The position numbers and the translations under genes are program-made. The notes beneath the pieces were generated by a model. That model worked only from the letters and a program-made list of their open reading frames with translations, had not been told where the DNA came from and made no database searches. A DNA stretch of 64,000 nucleotides. Origin: Rotaria sp. Silwood1. Lineage: Eukaryota > Rotifera > Eurotatoria > Philodinida > Philodinidae. Within the stretch, counting starts at the first letter, position 1, and every line of letters starts with the position of its first letter. Location of the stretch: assembly GCA_905250075.1 (NCBI GenBank), contig CAJNOP010000060.1:121769-185768 (forward strand). The letters run 5' to 3'. Below, one piece after another: positions 1 to 13,213 of this stretch.

Positions 1-1980
1 TTAAGCACCAAAAAATGATATTTAATGATAAATAATAACAGATGGATAAACGTTTTATAAAGGGATTAAGACAATCGATTCTGACATCCAATAAAACAGT
101 GTTGAAATCGGTTTAAATAATGACACAAGGATCTTGAAAAACTGTTCCGTCTACGTATATATTAAAGAATTAAATAAAAAAAAATTTGCCTTACGTTCTT
201 ATTTGAGTTAATATTCGTGTAATTTGAGATTTATTGATTATAAAAATGAGAACTATACTAAGTTTAAACGCGATGTGTGAATTATTTACATTATTAGAAT
301 TGATCAAGCCTTGAAAGCATCATATTTCTTTGATGATTATCCTTAGATCCTAATCGTATTTATTTAACTGTTAGTATTACATCGTACTGATAAAGTACCA
401 TCCTATATAAACGTCATCTTTTTCTATCTATTAATATACATCGATAATATGATAATATTTATCTTGATCTTTCTCATATAAACATATGTGTAGAAATTTT
501 CTAACTAAAGATGTCGTACATTTCGTTACGATTAAGAATGCTTCAAAGAACAATGACAGTCATCAGTCGTATTCTGTAATTATTTTTCATGGGAGACTTT
601 TAAATAAAATAAAATACTTCTATTCATAATATTGCTGTTAATATCAAAGAATATTTTATTGATTGTACCCAACAATAGAGAGTTTTGTATTAAAAAATTA
701 ATAGTATAAAAAATATTCAGATTAAATGAATGCTTTCATTACAAAACTAAAAAATGTAAAATATGAACTCTTCTTAGCTCATCTGGACCAAGCTATTCGA
801 ATCGAAAGATATTTACTATATACATAAAAGAAATTTGAAAACTATTCATATTCAGTTATTTTTTGTATAATATCTTGTCAAAGTTTTGCAATATTCAAAT
901 GGAAATTTATTGGCTCTAGTCATACAAACTCGTGAATTTTTGAATGATTTCAAATCTATTGATATTCACAGCAATAAAGTATGCATTGTGATGGTTGTAT
1001 AATTCATTATGAGCGGAGATTGGGATCTTTAAAACATTCTATATTTTCTTAATTTTCTCAAATATTTCTTTGGTTGTTTTAATTGATATAAAGTCAGATT
1101 TCGTTTATTTTTTCAATGGAAGAGAGAAAAACTGGTTGTAGATAGCATATTTGTTAACTATTGACGATCATTCATTATCATTTCTGTTCGCATAATGTGT
1201 GTAATGTTTTCTTTCTGATAAATAAATTATGATTAACGAAGCAAGTACAGATCTGGCCGTTGGATATGATTAGTTGATTGTTTAGAATGCATTAATAGAT
1301 GACGCTCTTTATTTTAGAAACGCAACTCTAAGCTAGGTCAAATCGGGTTTGGCCCTATTAGAATTAATGAACAAGAAGAAATCATTAATATGATAAAAGA
1401 AGTTAGATATCAGTCACAGGACTGCAAGCAGAAGAGTACAAGGAGTACTTGTGCGTTCCTTTGGCCAAAAAACACCTGAAGGAGAATATTGATAAAAAGT
1501 TTTTTCACGAAGCAAAAATATATTTTCCTGCTGGTGTGCACGTTATTTGGAAGATTTCTGGCTGTCTCTTTGCTCAATAAAGAGATGCAATGATGGTTTG
1601 ATATGAGTTTTTCTAGACTGAGAAGATGATACAATGAGGTTTATTGATGCGATCAAGCGTTTCTATGTTCTTTGTCTTCTTCTACTTTGAGAAGGCGTAA
1701 AATCTATATGAGAATTAACCCTCGGATGAATCAGAAAATAGCGCATAAATGCTATTTAGCTGTAAGTACTTTTTGTATGAACCATTTTTTACAACCCAAG
1801 GCCAATAGATTTTCACCAGAACACTGGTGAACTTTGATCTTCCCTTTATCATGCACTCAGCTTTATAAAATTTGCTTCAAATCCGAAAAACTTGTCTCAT
1901 GAGTTCAGAAAACCGTTTTCAAAAAGTATCTTTCAGTACCAAATCAAATAATATAAATCTTGATTTCTGTTATTTGAGAC
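1..1980. other. AT-rich stretch, no gene recognised
   Basis: I see no open frame with protein-like composition and no repeat structure here. The part around 1.2-1.7 kb is slightly less AT-rich and lies downstream of the broken minus-strand gene at 1981-2430, so it may hold further decayed exons, but I could not connect a frame. Confidence 0.4.
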
Positions 1981-2430
1981 TTATCTACCGTCTCTAGATT
2001 TGACAATAGTGAATGTATTGGTTTCCTCGGAGATGATTTCAAAATCGACGTTGTTGGAATTGAAAAGGGATTTGTAAGGATATTTCTTAAGAATTTGGTC
2101 TTTCAGTAGAATGAATTCAGCAGTTGCAATGCTGTCTAGGAATGCGACGAATGTTGTAATGGCAAAAGTTTCTGAAGTGAATGATTCCGAAGATGAGGGC
2201 TATTGTGAGGCTGAAGAATGATCCCTAGTGTGTTGTGTAAGTTTTTCTCAATACTTCCACATACGGGCGGAGATATTCTAAGATTAACAAAGAAAATTAC
2301 AAATTTATCAAAAATTAAAGCTGCTTACACGATATCGATTGATGGGGCAGTCCATTAGTTGATAGAGCTCGTCGTACTGAATCGTAATTTGATTTGGTGT
2401 GTATGAGCAAAGAATGATCGGAGGTAATTG
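1981..2430 (-). pseudogene. Decayed multi-exon gene of unknown family
   Basis: Two coding-like stretches can be read on the minus strand. The first, about 2331-2430, contains PPIILCSYTPNQITIQYDEL and ends at a GTGTAAGC/GTAAGC donor. After a putative short intron ending in AATCTTAG, a second stretch starts with YLRPYVEVLRKTYTT and soon meets a TAG. Another frame stays open from 2199 to the TAA at 1981 (72 codons) and contains FVAFLDSIATAEFILLKDQ and YPYKSLFNSNNVDFEIISEE. The composition is protein-like and unlike the surrounding AT-rich noise, but joining the pieces needs a stop to be ignored and a frameshift. I do not recognise the family. It is read as a pseudogene, or as exons whose boundaries I have misplaced. 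Confidence 0.4.
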
Positions 2431-5400
2431 GTACCAACATTAGTGAATCAATTTGTATTTCGATTGTACATGGAAGATCGACAAAAACAGTAAATAACCA
2501 TTGAATAAAAGAAAAGAAAAAAGTACAGATTTAACGAAAAGGAGCAAGAATTTAGAGAAAACAACTGAAATACAAAAAAAAAACAAGAACCATGAATGAA
2601 AGAAAAAGAATCCGAATAAAAACACAGAAGTCTGAGAAATGTGATAAAGAAAACAACAGTGATGTTCTAGTAAGTGATGATAAGTGAGACAAATGAACGA
2701 CAACAGAATAAAACCATATTTCATCATTTCTTTTGTACAAGACGTCGCGTCTAGCGTATTCATTCTGTTTCATTTCTTTTCTATTCTTGAATTTCTCTGT
2801 TGATCAGAAAAATATAATTACCATCGCACGCATCGTTCACGATTCAATTTCATGATTCGCACACAAATTTTACTATCATATTCGTGATCATTTTCATTAC
2901 CTTTCCTTATGTCATCTTCGAAAAAACCTTCCTCCCATTCCTCTAATGAAGAAGAAACATCTAATACCCAACCATCCCTCAATTTCTTATCAAACATAAA
3001 ATTCTAAGCATGAAAACAAGAAATTCTTTCGTTCAATCGTTACTCCGCTTTAATCAAACATAATCATCTTGATTTAGCCATTACTGTTGCATAACTCTAC
3101 TTAATGAATAGCATTTCACAACGCAGTGATAAATAATATTTTTATTTTTGTCAATATTTTCTATGGTTATTCTTATTCTAGGCGTTTTTTTGGGTCGACT
3201 CGATGACTTTTCACGTCAGAAAAGAATATCTTGACAATTTTCCTGTAGATCGTCCGTCTCTGCATTTGTTCTCAACTACTGATAGTTCGTGCCGGCCCTC
3301 AATAAAAACCAAACTCCAAAATGTTCGATCATCGAAGTCTAGCAAGGCTGGTACCATCTTGTGTCACCATGTTATTGTACAGCCACTCGTGTCATCGTTT
3401 CTCTTGTTATCCAAGAATATTGAGCAGCTGCACGGTTTTTCTTGATTTGAATTTTTATTTTCCTGATGCATTTGAATGCTTTATTTCTAGGTTCCCATCT
3501 ATGTGACACTATGGGTTGTTTATCTGAAGAACATCTGAAAATCGAAATTAGAAAAATAAATCAAAATTAGCGATTCTGTCCAGGCATTACACTCGACATA
3601 CATCGAAACAGTTCTTGGATTGGTTGCCTCCTACAAGTAAAGCCTTGTCGTCACGGGCTAAAACATCAAGCAACAAACGATTATTTCCTTGAATACAGCT
3701 GTCGCAAGATTATAGCAAAATTCACCTGTGACAAAGATATTATTCGTTTAAAGAAGTTTCTCATTGTACTTGTTTAGTAAAGAAATTAGTATTTGTTGTC
3801 ATCAAAACATATTTTTGTCTCATGGCATCATGCTAAAGGAAAAAATAAGACTTCGATTACGTCACAGCTACTCCCTGACACGTCATGATACTCTTTTGAG
3901 AACGATTTTCTGGACTCTACAGACACGATTTTCAGATTTAAAGCAAATGTTGTACAACTTGACTAAAGGTAATCTGCTACGAGGAATCTAAATATTTTAC
4001 TTTGTTTTCAAATAAAATTTTCATGTCGATTGGGGTAGTTGAGTGTGAGTTGGATATTGTGAATGAGTGCCTTTTGGTGTATATGATTGTGTGTGTAGCT
4101 GCGTGTGTGAATGTGATTGTCTGATTAAGTGAAAAGATGAATCGCCCGCACGTATACATTCGCACTCGTTTTTGATTTTTGATTTTTCCAGTGCTATATA
4201 TAATTTCAAATGTTCTCTATCGATCTGCTTAAAAATGAAATCTTCTTGACTGTTGCTTAGACGACGTTTTGATCTCGGAAGAAAAATAGATCATACGTCA
4301 TAATAACAGTATTCAACTTTGTTTCGTGTTTTTTTCAAAATCAATCCTTGAACAGAAAAATTGAAGTCTTCTCCATTTTTCTTCCAGATCCTTCAACGAA
4401 TTGAGCTGAATTTATTTTGTTTGATAACTATCACTAAATCGGGATGTACATATCTATATTCTTCTTAAAATAATGATGTGATGATTTTTGGCAGATCTCA
4501 CAAAGTTTTTTCTAGGCAAAAAAGACGTGCTTTTGCAGGATTTTCGTTATGGTGTTTCTACTAAGTAAAGAAAACAGAATTTTGCAAATGATAAAAGCAG
4601 ATACACTTTGTTTGGACCTAATAGTTACAAAAAGATTCAGTCATAAAATAATGCATTTGGGTTGCTTGCAAGGGAGGGGAAGAACTTCAGGTTATCTTTG
4701 GTCCTTAAGTCCTATATAATTCATAGAAGGAGCATTCGAGAACAGACTTGGAACCGGTCAGATTCTTTTAGACCGGACCAGACCGGCCGGTCCAAATTCT
4801 TGATTTAACCGGCAAAAAACCGGTGTATTTCATGCATCAATTAATCAATCAGTACTTTCAAGAAACAGTCTATTACTTCAGTTTGACGAAGATATACGAT
4901 GTCAAACTCATAATTCTTGAAGTTTCTAATAGTAACAGCTCGTATTATAGTTTGCCACGTTTCATGTGCTAACATTAAGAAGGAACGACCATTTCTTACA
5001 AAAATGTTTGACTTAGAACTCAAGCAACTAATATTGAACAACATCTAACTATGTTTTGGCTGACTTTTTTCTATAACGATATGAATTCTTTACAATTGAT
5101 ATGTTTAATCTATTTTTATTTGAAATAATTATTTTAACACAACTGAAAGGCATTTCAATCCGCAAAAAAGGATGCTACTGCAGACAGAAAGATAAGGTGA
5201 GCTAAAACGTATGGCTTTCATATTAGACTTCCTATTTAAGGTTTCGTAATAGCTAAGTATTTTCACAATTACATGATGGCAGTAGTCCACAAGATCTTGA
5301 CAACGGAACTTAATCTTTTCTTATATTTTGTTATGAAAACATGAAATGAAAACTACTAGCTATTGGGATTCTATGAGAATGGAGCAAAATTAATCCAGAA

Positions 5401-6577
5401 AAGTGAACTCAAAATTTCGAGGTGAAAAATCTATAGTTTAGACCGATATTAGCTTCTAATATCTGGCTTATTTTTCGTGAACATAAACAAATTCATTCAA
5501 CATGCTCCGAGGTCCTCATCGTAGGATGGGAAAGTGTTAGCCAATATTTAGAGCTGGGATTTCGACAGTGATTGAAAATTTATCAGTTGGAAACTTCCAA
5601 GCTCATATCCCTTGATCGTTGAAATCATAGAAACCGTTAAAAACGAGCAAAATATGCAAGTTGTAGTGCCCCAAAAATTTTTAAAAGTTAAAAAAATCCG
5701 GTAAAAAACCGGTAAAAACCGGCCTGTTTTAGAAGTTTTGGTTGAGTCGTTCTTGAGAAACCTAAGAAAGAGACGGGATATTCTCAGCATATCCGTTGAC
5801 GTTAATGCTGTGGAAAAAAATATTGTTTGGTTCTTATGAAACTGAAAAAATTTTGGACCTTTTTGGTTGTTTGTATGAAAATGGTCCTCTTCAGTACTGT
5901 CAAGTAACATTACTATTGACATTATAAATAATACAAACATCAATAGAATAACATGCGTAGAACACTAAAACAATACCAACAATAACATAATGCCATACAT
6001 CACTATCAAGATATTCAATAAGATAATATGAGAGAAATGAAATGAAAAAACTGAATTTTGTTGAACTGCTTATATAGGAAGCAAGTTTAAGTTTATGATA
6101 ATTTCAGAAAAACTAGATGAAATTGAGTAATGATGATAATTAGTAGGCAGAGACCTTCGCCTATATATTTTTTCACACTATGATAAATGTAAACTTACTT
6201 CATATATTAGCAGTTCAACAAACTTGACTTTTTTTATTTTATATTTTCACAATACCTTGTCAGATATCATGATAGTGATGCGTGTATTTATGTTATTGAT
6301 ATTATTGTTTGATGTTATATATTATGAGGTGCTACTTATTCGGTGAACACACTTGATATTCATTTTTAATATTATTATCTATTAGACGTTTCATAAGGAT
6401 ATTGGTTTGCTAGGTTTTTGTTTATAGTTATAGCTTGTGCGATTTCGATTTTAATTATATGCTTCAAATTGTTTTATTTATTTTAGATAAATACTTTCAT
6501 GTATTTCTAAAATTTACAAAAAAAGAATTTTTCTACAAAACGCTAAGAATATTTATAAAATAAATTCATGAATAAAA
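2431..6577. other. Intergenic AT-rich stretch with two ACCGG-rich patches
   Basis: No gene is recognised. Two short patches stand out from the AT-rich background: 4748-4826 and about 5693-5730 are both dense in ACCGG/CCGGT words (for example AACCGGCAAAAAACCGGTG and CCGGTAAAAAACCGGT). They lie about 0.9 kb apart and could be the remnants of one repeat. Beyond the shared words I could not align them into clear terminal repeats. Confidence 0.4.
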
Positions 6578-8959
6578 TCACACTCGATTTGTAGAGTCTG
6601 TAATATCATGATTTTTTTCATCCAGAGGCACCACATCGTTTTTTGGTCTGTCTAAAGCATTTTCACAACATTGCCGCCAACAGTTGGTAATTGGCTCAGG
6701 TCCACTAATTAATAAATGAGGCAGACCTATTTCAATATGTTTTCCTGTTTGTATTCTTCCTGCAGCTATCCCATATTGTCCAGCGACAGGCATCCACCAC
6801 AGCCAACCATCGTCTCTCAGATTTGCCCATAAATAAAAAACAGCACCGACAAAATAAGTAATATCACCATAAATATAAAGTGTATTTTGACCATAACCTT
6901 TTGGATTTTGTAATATTTGAATATTATAGGTTATATAAACAAATGAACTCAACGTTGTGAATGTATATGCTACTGTATCGGGATCATCTAATGTAAAACC
7001 ACGACCAATTGTACGTGTATATGTTCGATACCAAGACATGATCCTAAATAATAGAAAAAAAAACATTCAATTATTCTTTATTGAAATTCAATTAACCATC
7101 CAAATGATGCAAATAATTCAACAAATGCTGCAACTGTTTCAATTATATGAATTGCTGAAGTATAATAATCATAATAATCCTCTTGTGCTGCTTTTGAATA
7201 CCATATAGCAGTCCATAAATATAAAGCTGCTTCAATATGATTTAAATATTCAGGTAGCATAATAACATCATTCCAACGATGATCTATTTCATGAAAGAGA
7301 AATAAATAAAAAAACAAAAATAACTTAATTTACCTTTCCATGCCCACCAATACAATGTAGCAGAAATAACATGTATTACTCCTAAGGCTAAAACACAAAT
7401 CAAATTTGAATGTAAATATTGTTCATGAGTAACATCATCACTTAATGAAAAGAAAAATCAGTCAGAGACAGGATCGTTTGGCGTTTTTTGGTATCATCAA
7501 ATAGAGCTAGGCAAGGACAGGATGGAACAGAAAACGTTATTCTGTTTCCAGTTCTGTTTTTAATATTTTCTTTGTCATTGTGTCATTTTTTTATTAATTA
7601 CTTTTTCATTTTACTATTTTTTTTTCTTAATAGTATTCACTATATTGTAAAAAATGATGATAAAATCTCACAAGTTCATTATTGTTTTATATTTCGTTTC
7701 CATTGATGAACGTGTCATTCATACAAGGATTTTTATTGTCCTATCTTGCCATCGACTATGACGCAGTAAGGCATCAGACTAGGGCATGACAGAAAAAGTT
7801 ATCCTAGGTCCAGCTCTGCCATCAATCTTGTTAATTTTATCAGTTTCTTTTTTAACACCTCAGTTTTTCTCATTACACAGATTAGTCAAAATATCTTAAT
7901 ACTAAGTCAATCGGAATCCATTGACGAATTGTTATCTGCATTAATATCAAAATAGTACGAACAATTTGCATTGTTTCAATTCTTAAAAGTTAAAAATCGA
8001 TAAACAAGTTATAAATCTTTATGTTTACTCTAAAAAATAATCGAGAAAAATTTATATAAGTACAAAAGAAACTGCCAAAAAAATTATTATTTTTTATCTT
8101 TTTACAATAAATATTTAGTTGACTTTAAGATGTTTAAAAAGCATGAAATTAAGCTCAGGATGAATGATGAGAAATACTTTAAACCGATATGCATTTGATG
8201 TCAATTACATTGAAATAGAATCCGTTTTGATTATCCAAGAAAGGACATCAGACCCTAAAATTTTTGGAATCTCCTATTTTTTCTCTCCTGTTACTTATAA
8301 GCACGTTATAGAGAAAAAAGAATACTTCTTAATTAATTCTATCTATAATTTAGTTGTGTCAGCTAACTTCTGATAGAAACACCGATTATTCAAATGCAAT
8401 TGAAAGTTTTAAGAGTGCAATAGTATTATTATCGTCTATTTCAGTGATTTATTATACATAGTAACTATCTGGTATCTGACAAAACTCAATAGTAGAAAGT
8501 GAAAGAACAGAGCTTTGACGATGTTATTGCTGAACTATTCGATGTATGATTCTTTGATTTTGTGATTATTATTACTCACCAATATACATATTATTGACTA
8601 TAACTGTATAGTCCACCCCTCCTTCTTCTTCAGTGCTATTGGCATCAGTAAAATTGCCACAAATGCACGGTTCTTCGTATGTTACTGGTCCTCCATTGAT
8701 TGCTGGTGAAAAATCAATAAGCATAATACCAATAGCATATATCTAATTACAATTTTTTACAAAGAAAAGTGAATTTAATTAAATGTTTGCTTACAAGATA
8801 AACAATATTAGACAGAAAGTATCGATTACGAACTGTTTTGCTTGCACATATTGGAGTACGTTTTTTAATTTGTTTCCATGTTAAAGCGTGCCAAAAAGAA
8901 TCGAATACTTCTAATTCGTTAAAGGGTGCTGTTGGATCATTTTCTTCGTCGTCAGCCAT
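6578..8959 (-). CDS. Multi-span membrane protein, unknown family (5 exons)
   Basis: Exons, minus strand: 8959-8795, 8742-8576, 7440-7334, 7283-7097, 7043-6578. Together they give 1092 nt, an uninterrupted 363-residue protein ending in TGA. All introns are GT-AG; three are 50-53 bp and the second is 1135 bp. The short acidic N-terminus (MADDEENDPT) is followed by hydrophobic segments at roughly 46-67, 122-145, 163-180, 189-213, 234-255 and 264-285, with a possible seventh near 288-304. The stretch between the first two spans holds CIC and an NFT and an NST sequon, so it is probably extracellular. The C-terminal tail of about 50 residues is polar. I cannot name a family; the alternation of spans and short loops suggests a multi-pass plasma-membrane or organelle protein. 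The exon structure is well supported because every junction keeps phase. The function is unknown. Confidence 0.8.
7502..7818. mobile_element. hAT-type MITE inside intron 2 of the membrane-protein gene
   Basis: The left end starts TAGAGCTAGG; the right end finishes ...CCTAGGTCCAGCTCTG, whose reverse complement starts CAGAGCTGGACCTAGG. The flanking 8-mers TCATCAAA (7494-7501) and CCATCAAT (7819-7826) match at six of eight positions, as expected for an old 8-bp hAT target duplication. The element is about 317 bp and has no coding capacity of its own. It partly accounts for the length of the 1135-bp intron. Confidence is moderate because both repeats and duplication have diverged. Confidence 0.5.
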
Positions 8960-11810
8960 TGGAAAGATTATTATTTATCAGAAAATATACATTAATTTCT
9001 GTATATTGATTAAATATGTTAGTAAATGTCAAAAAAACTGACAAGCATCAAATTATACTACCTGATCGAAAAGATTATAATCAATGGAGAAGTCGAAACA
9101 GTATTTTGATTTTTTCGTACAGAGTTTTCACTATTTAAATCAATTGAAAGAGTTTATCATTTATTGCATTGGCTTGTATCATAAAAAGAAATATCGTATT
9201 CTTTTTGAAATTAAGTACTTGTGTCTCTTATTTTCAATTACTTTTTTATGGAGTTGTAGGAGGAAACGTCGATGATTATCTGCTTTATAATATAGCTCTT
9301 ACTTTATTTTGACTTCTTTGATCTTATCAATGTACTTTTTCAATAGTTGGTGTCTTGAATAATAATATGCATTCGAGATCACCAACGATGTTGTACTCAA
9401 AAACAAAATTTTCCTTGTCAACAGTTGGTACTTTCTCAATGGATTATTCTACAAAATCTTTTTTTTACATACAACATTTATTTCTTATCTTTATTACTTG
9501 GATACTTTGGCTCCGTTTTTCAGTAGAATTTTAGACTCGAAATACAACAGGTACAATGAGGTCGCTGGTTTTTGCGAAAGGCAACAAACATAGTTTTAAC
9601 TAGTAGTTAATCTGCAGCTCTCGTTGCTTTTTGTGAAACACTACAATAGTGGTGTTGAAATTAAAAGGTAAACATTCAGATCTCGTATCTCACAGAATGA
9701 TAGACGTTGCTAATTTACGATCACAAATCGTATATCAACAACATCTTGTTATGATATATGAAGAATCAATCAGTTTTCTGTAATTAGTAGCAGTAGCTAC
9801 ATAGAGTTTTATATTTTAATCCTACAAGGATTGTGCTTACAGGTTTTTTAATCAAGTCAATTTCGAGTTGATCATTTGTAATGATAATCGTAATTGTCAT
9901 TTACAATCAAAAATGTCAGTTGAGGTAAACGAATTTACTGCTTTAAGCTAAGAGTGTACTTTGTGGAAGAAAAGATGAGACTTCATTCCTTTGTTTTCCG
10001 AAATTTGTCCGCGATACGTCTCATACTTTTGAAATATGCTTTCAATCCCAGTACAATGACAAATATTGATATTCTATTCCTACAGAGAGTTGCTGAATTG
10101 TTTCTATATGTTTATTCTAGCGAAATTCTTTTCTCTCATATTGCATAATCTAAACTATGAGTTTTCTTAATTTATTAACTTTGTTTGATTAGCTTGAAAG
10201 CTTTATCACAGATTTCATTGTGTATCTTCATTCTCTAGTCACATCTTCTTATTTTCAGAGATTTATTAACAAAAGTTTTTTTAAACTAAAAACAGCAGTT
10301 AGATTTCCAAAATTTCGTCTCAATCACCTGTAAGTTTCGTCTTATCCAATCGGATGAAGATCCAAAAACGAACAGATCGATCTACCTACAGTTTTGAAAA
10401 CAGTATACATTTATTGTTATAGAATGAGATGGATAATAGGTTGGTGGTAGATTCAATCCATTTGAAAAACGTTTTAATTGTTTTCAATATTAATAGCTAG
10501 ACTATATTTTTAATAGATTATCATGAACAAATAATACTCATTTCAATATTTTGAGATATACCATGAAGCTTTAGAGTTAGAAAGTGCTCCTGCAAGGGTT
10601 TGGAAATCAGAAGAATTGATTTCACCGCAACAGATACTTTGATGCCAAATAAGAATTGTTATGCGAGAAAAACATATGACATCGCTCACATCAGCCGAAC
10701 AACTGCAGAACCATTCTTCTAGATTTTTCATCTCAATCTTCATTGTTGAATGCGTAGTAGTCCCATACATACTGCGAATCATATGTCTTGAAGTAAAGAT
10801 TAGTCGGACAAAGTTCAACGATCAATTTAAGCTGATTTTCATCAAGAATAGAGAGTTTAGGATTATCAATCATATAGCTTTTCTGATGCTTCATCTAGTA
10901 CTTATCGAAGTTAAAAAATATATTCAAATATTATCATTTAGAATCAATCACTAATTAGTGAATCTGATATTGCGTACATCCTGTGTACATGGCTGAAAAG
11001 TTGACTATTTGTGCATCTTATGTCTTCAAGTGTCACCAATTTTCACTTCGATTGATTTATTACAGACACTTTCACAATCGATTTTATCTCTCACAAGGCA
11101 TTAGCATTCACGCTACTGAATTTTTCATGTTTTCTATACCGATTGTGTCGCTGTTCCAATAGAGTTAAATGTATTCTTTAACAAGGTATACGTAATGATC
11201 CACCAAATGAATACTTGAGTTTACTTCAGCATATGGATACAAGTACTATTTATTCATTATATGTTCAGCTAATATCTGCTCTTTCTGAATGGCTTATATG
11301 GTTATTGATGCAGAGTTAGAAGTGATAAAAATGTGTTCTAAATGGATTATATTTGTCATCAGACGATGTTTTGTTTCATTCTCCATTGACATGAATACTT
11401 GTTTTGAAAAACTGAATGTGCAATGATTCGTTCTTTTATACGAGCTCGTTCTTTGTCAGGGTTGTCAAAATGATCTAAAAACTCTTTCGTACTCTCTTTC
11501 TTCAACAGCAGACCATCTTTTTTTCTCTTGTTGTAGTTATGATAACAGCTAAGAATTAGGAGGATTGTTGAAATAAGAGAGTCTTCTTGGAATGTTTATG
11601 TCAAAAAATCGAATAAAAATTCTTTTAAATGAATAAAACAATATACGATTTACACATAGAGAAAGATCACCTTTTTTTGTGTTATAAACATAAAGTCGAC
11701 TATTTATTTGAATAAGTTTTCTATCATTCAACAACAGTGTCATAAAAGAAGCACAGAGACAATAAAAAAGAAAAATTAGAAACCAATGAAGAAGGATAAT
11801 CGTGTGTTTT
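8960..11810. other. Intergenic stretch, no gene recognised
   Basis: This lies between the membrane-protein gene and the 3' end of the innexin. A minus-strand open frame at 10543-10818 is somewhat less AT-rich than its surroundings and contains LAGALSNSKASWYISKY, but no splice context or family supports it. I see nothing else. Confidence 0.4.
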
Positions 11811-13213
11811 TTATTGTGAGAATTGAAATTCATTTTTTAATAATCGTTCAGCAAGTTTTGATTTTTCTTTATAATTGTTAATCCAAATATCCAATAAATC
11901 TTCTATACATTTAATTGTTATTGGTTCACCTAAATGTGAATTGAGTAAATGAAGAAGAAAAACTCCATCGCGTTGTAACCATTGAACAAAATCTTTTCGA
12001 TGATCGGCAACAATTGACAAATCATTTTCTCCTCTATTATCTACTGTTGTAACTTTTATTGAATTTTGTAACATTGATTTACCAGGTGTACTTTTTGGTC
12101 TGTTTTTAGCTTGAACTAAACGAATAAATTTATCGATAAAACGATAGCGAAAAAAGAATAAAACATAATTATAAAATGAATACATAAATGAGATAATTGA
12201 TATTATAAAAAGTATAGCAAACCAAATCCACATGGCAAAATAAGCTTTTTCATAGAATATATTTATCAATAGTATACACTAAAGAAAAAATAAATTTTAT
12301 TTCTTTAAATTTTTATACTTTTCTTGCTACATACCTCAATTGTATAATAATGGTCTTGACCTAATTCTCGTATGTGAAAATCACATAAGGTAACAAATGG
12401 AAATAATTGTTGATGTTTGTGTGATAATTCACTTATACGTTCACGTATTGATGACTGAAACACATATTTCATAGTATCAAAACCAAAACGAAAAAACCCA
12501 TATGTTCCTGTTGATAAAATAAAATTTAATACAACCACTTGTAGAATAATATTAATAATATAGAGTAGTTTAATAAAAAGATAAAGTATGACAAGAAAAT
12601 ATGTATGATATCGAATACGAAATGATATATTTGGTAAAAGAAGAGGTTCAGAAGCATTATCAATACTTTCATCAACATTATGACGAAATAATAATTTTTT
12701 TTTACATTGTGCTAATTGTCTACACATTAAATAACGTTCAATTTCTTTTGCAAGGCGACGACTTATTTCGGGTTTATCACCAAACTTCTTTCCTTGATTA
12801 ACCATTAAACCTGGATTTAAACCATTTCGTTTATAAAAACTTATCCAAATTAAATGTGGTAATAAAAAGAAAAAAGCTTGAATTAAATAAACAAATGGTA
12901 ACCATTGATAATAACGAAGTGTATGTTGTAAACGTTCATTTTTATTCATTGGTAATCGTGTATAAGTTTGAGGATAAAAATATGTATTATTTAACAAACA
13001 TATAGTACGCGCGAATGTTCTATAACCTTCAGTAAATTGAGCTGGATCAATACATTGGATTGGATCAGCATAATGTTGAAGACTTGTTGATGCAATTGCA
13101 AATATAATTAGTACAGTAAATGTTATTTGGTAATGAATTTGATCGGATAAAAAATCTTTATTTGTCTCAATTTTAACAAGACTACGACTGAATTTTAATA
13201 TCGTTTCAGCCAT
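11811..13213 (-). CDS. Innexin (gap junction channel subunit)
   Basis: There are two exons, 13213-12335 and 12278-11811, separated by a 56-bp GT-AG intron, giving 448 residues. Innexins form invertebrate gap junctions and unpaired membrane channels. The family hallmark YYQWLPF lies at 101-107, at the start of the second membrane span. Four spans are visible, at about 29-46, 106-126, 205-230 and 305-332. Each extracellular loop has its conserved pair of cysteines: C54 and C72 in loop 1, C277 (in FPFVTLCDF) and C294 in loop 2. The second pair is split by the intron, and the LINIFYEKAYF after it is typical of the family. An NNT sequon follows C72. An AG preceded by TTTATTTT lies four bases before the ATG (13217-13218), consistent with a 5'-UTR intron or a trans-splice site. 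Length and order are normal for the family. Confidence 0.96.

Noticed and set aside
10543-10818. Minus-strand open frame of 91 residues
   Set aside because: Composition is slightly protein-like but there is no family resemblance or splice context, and the complementary strand is open as well.
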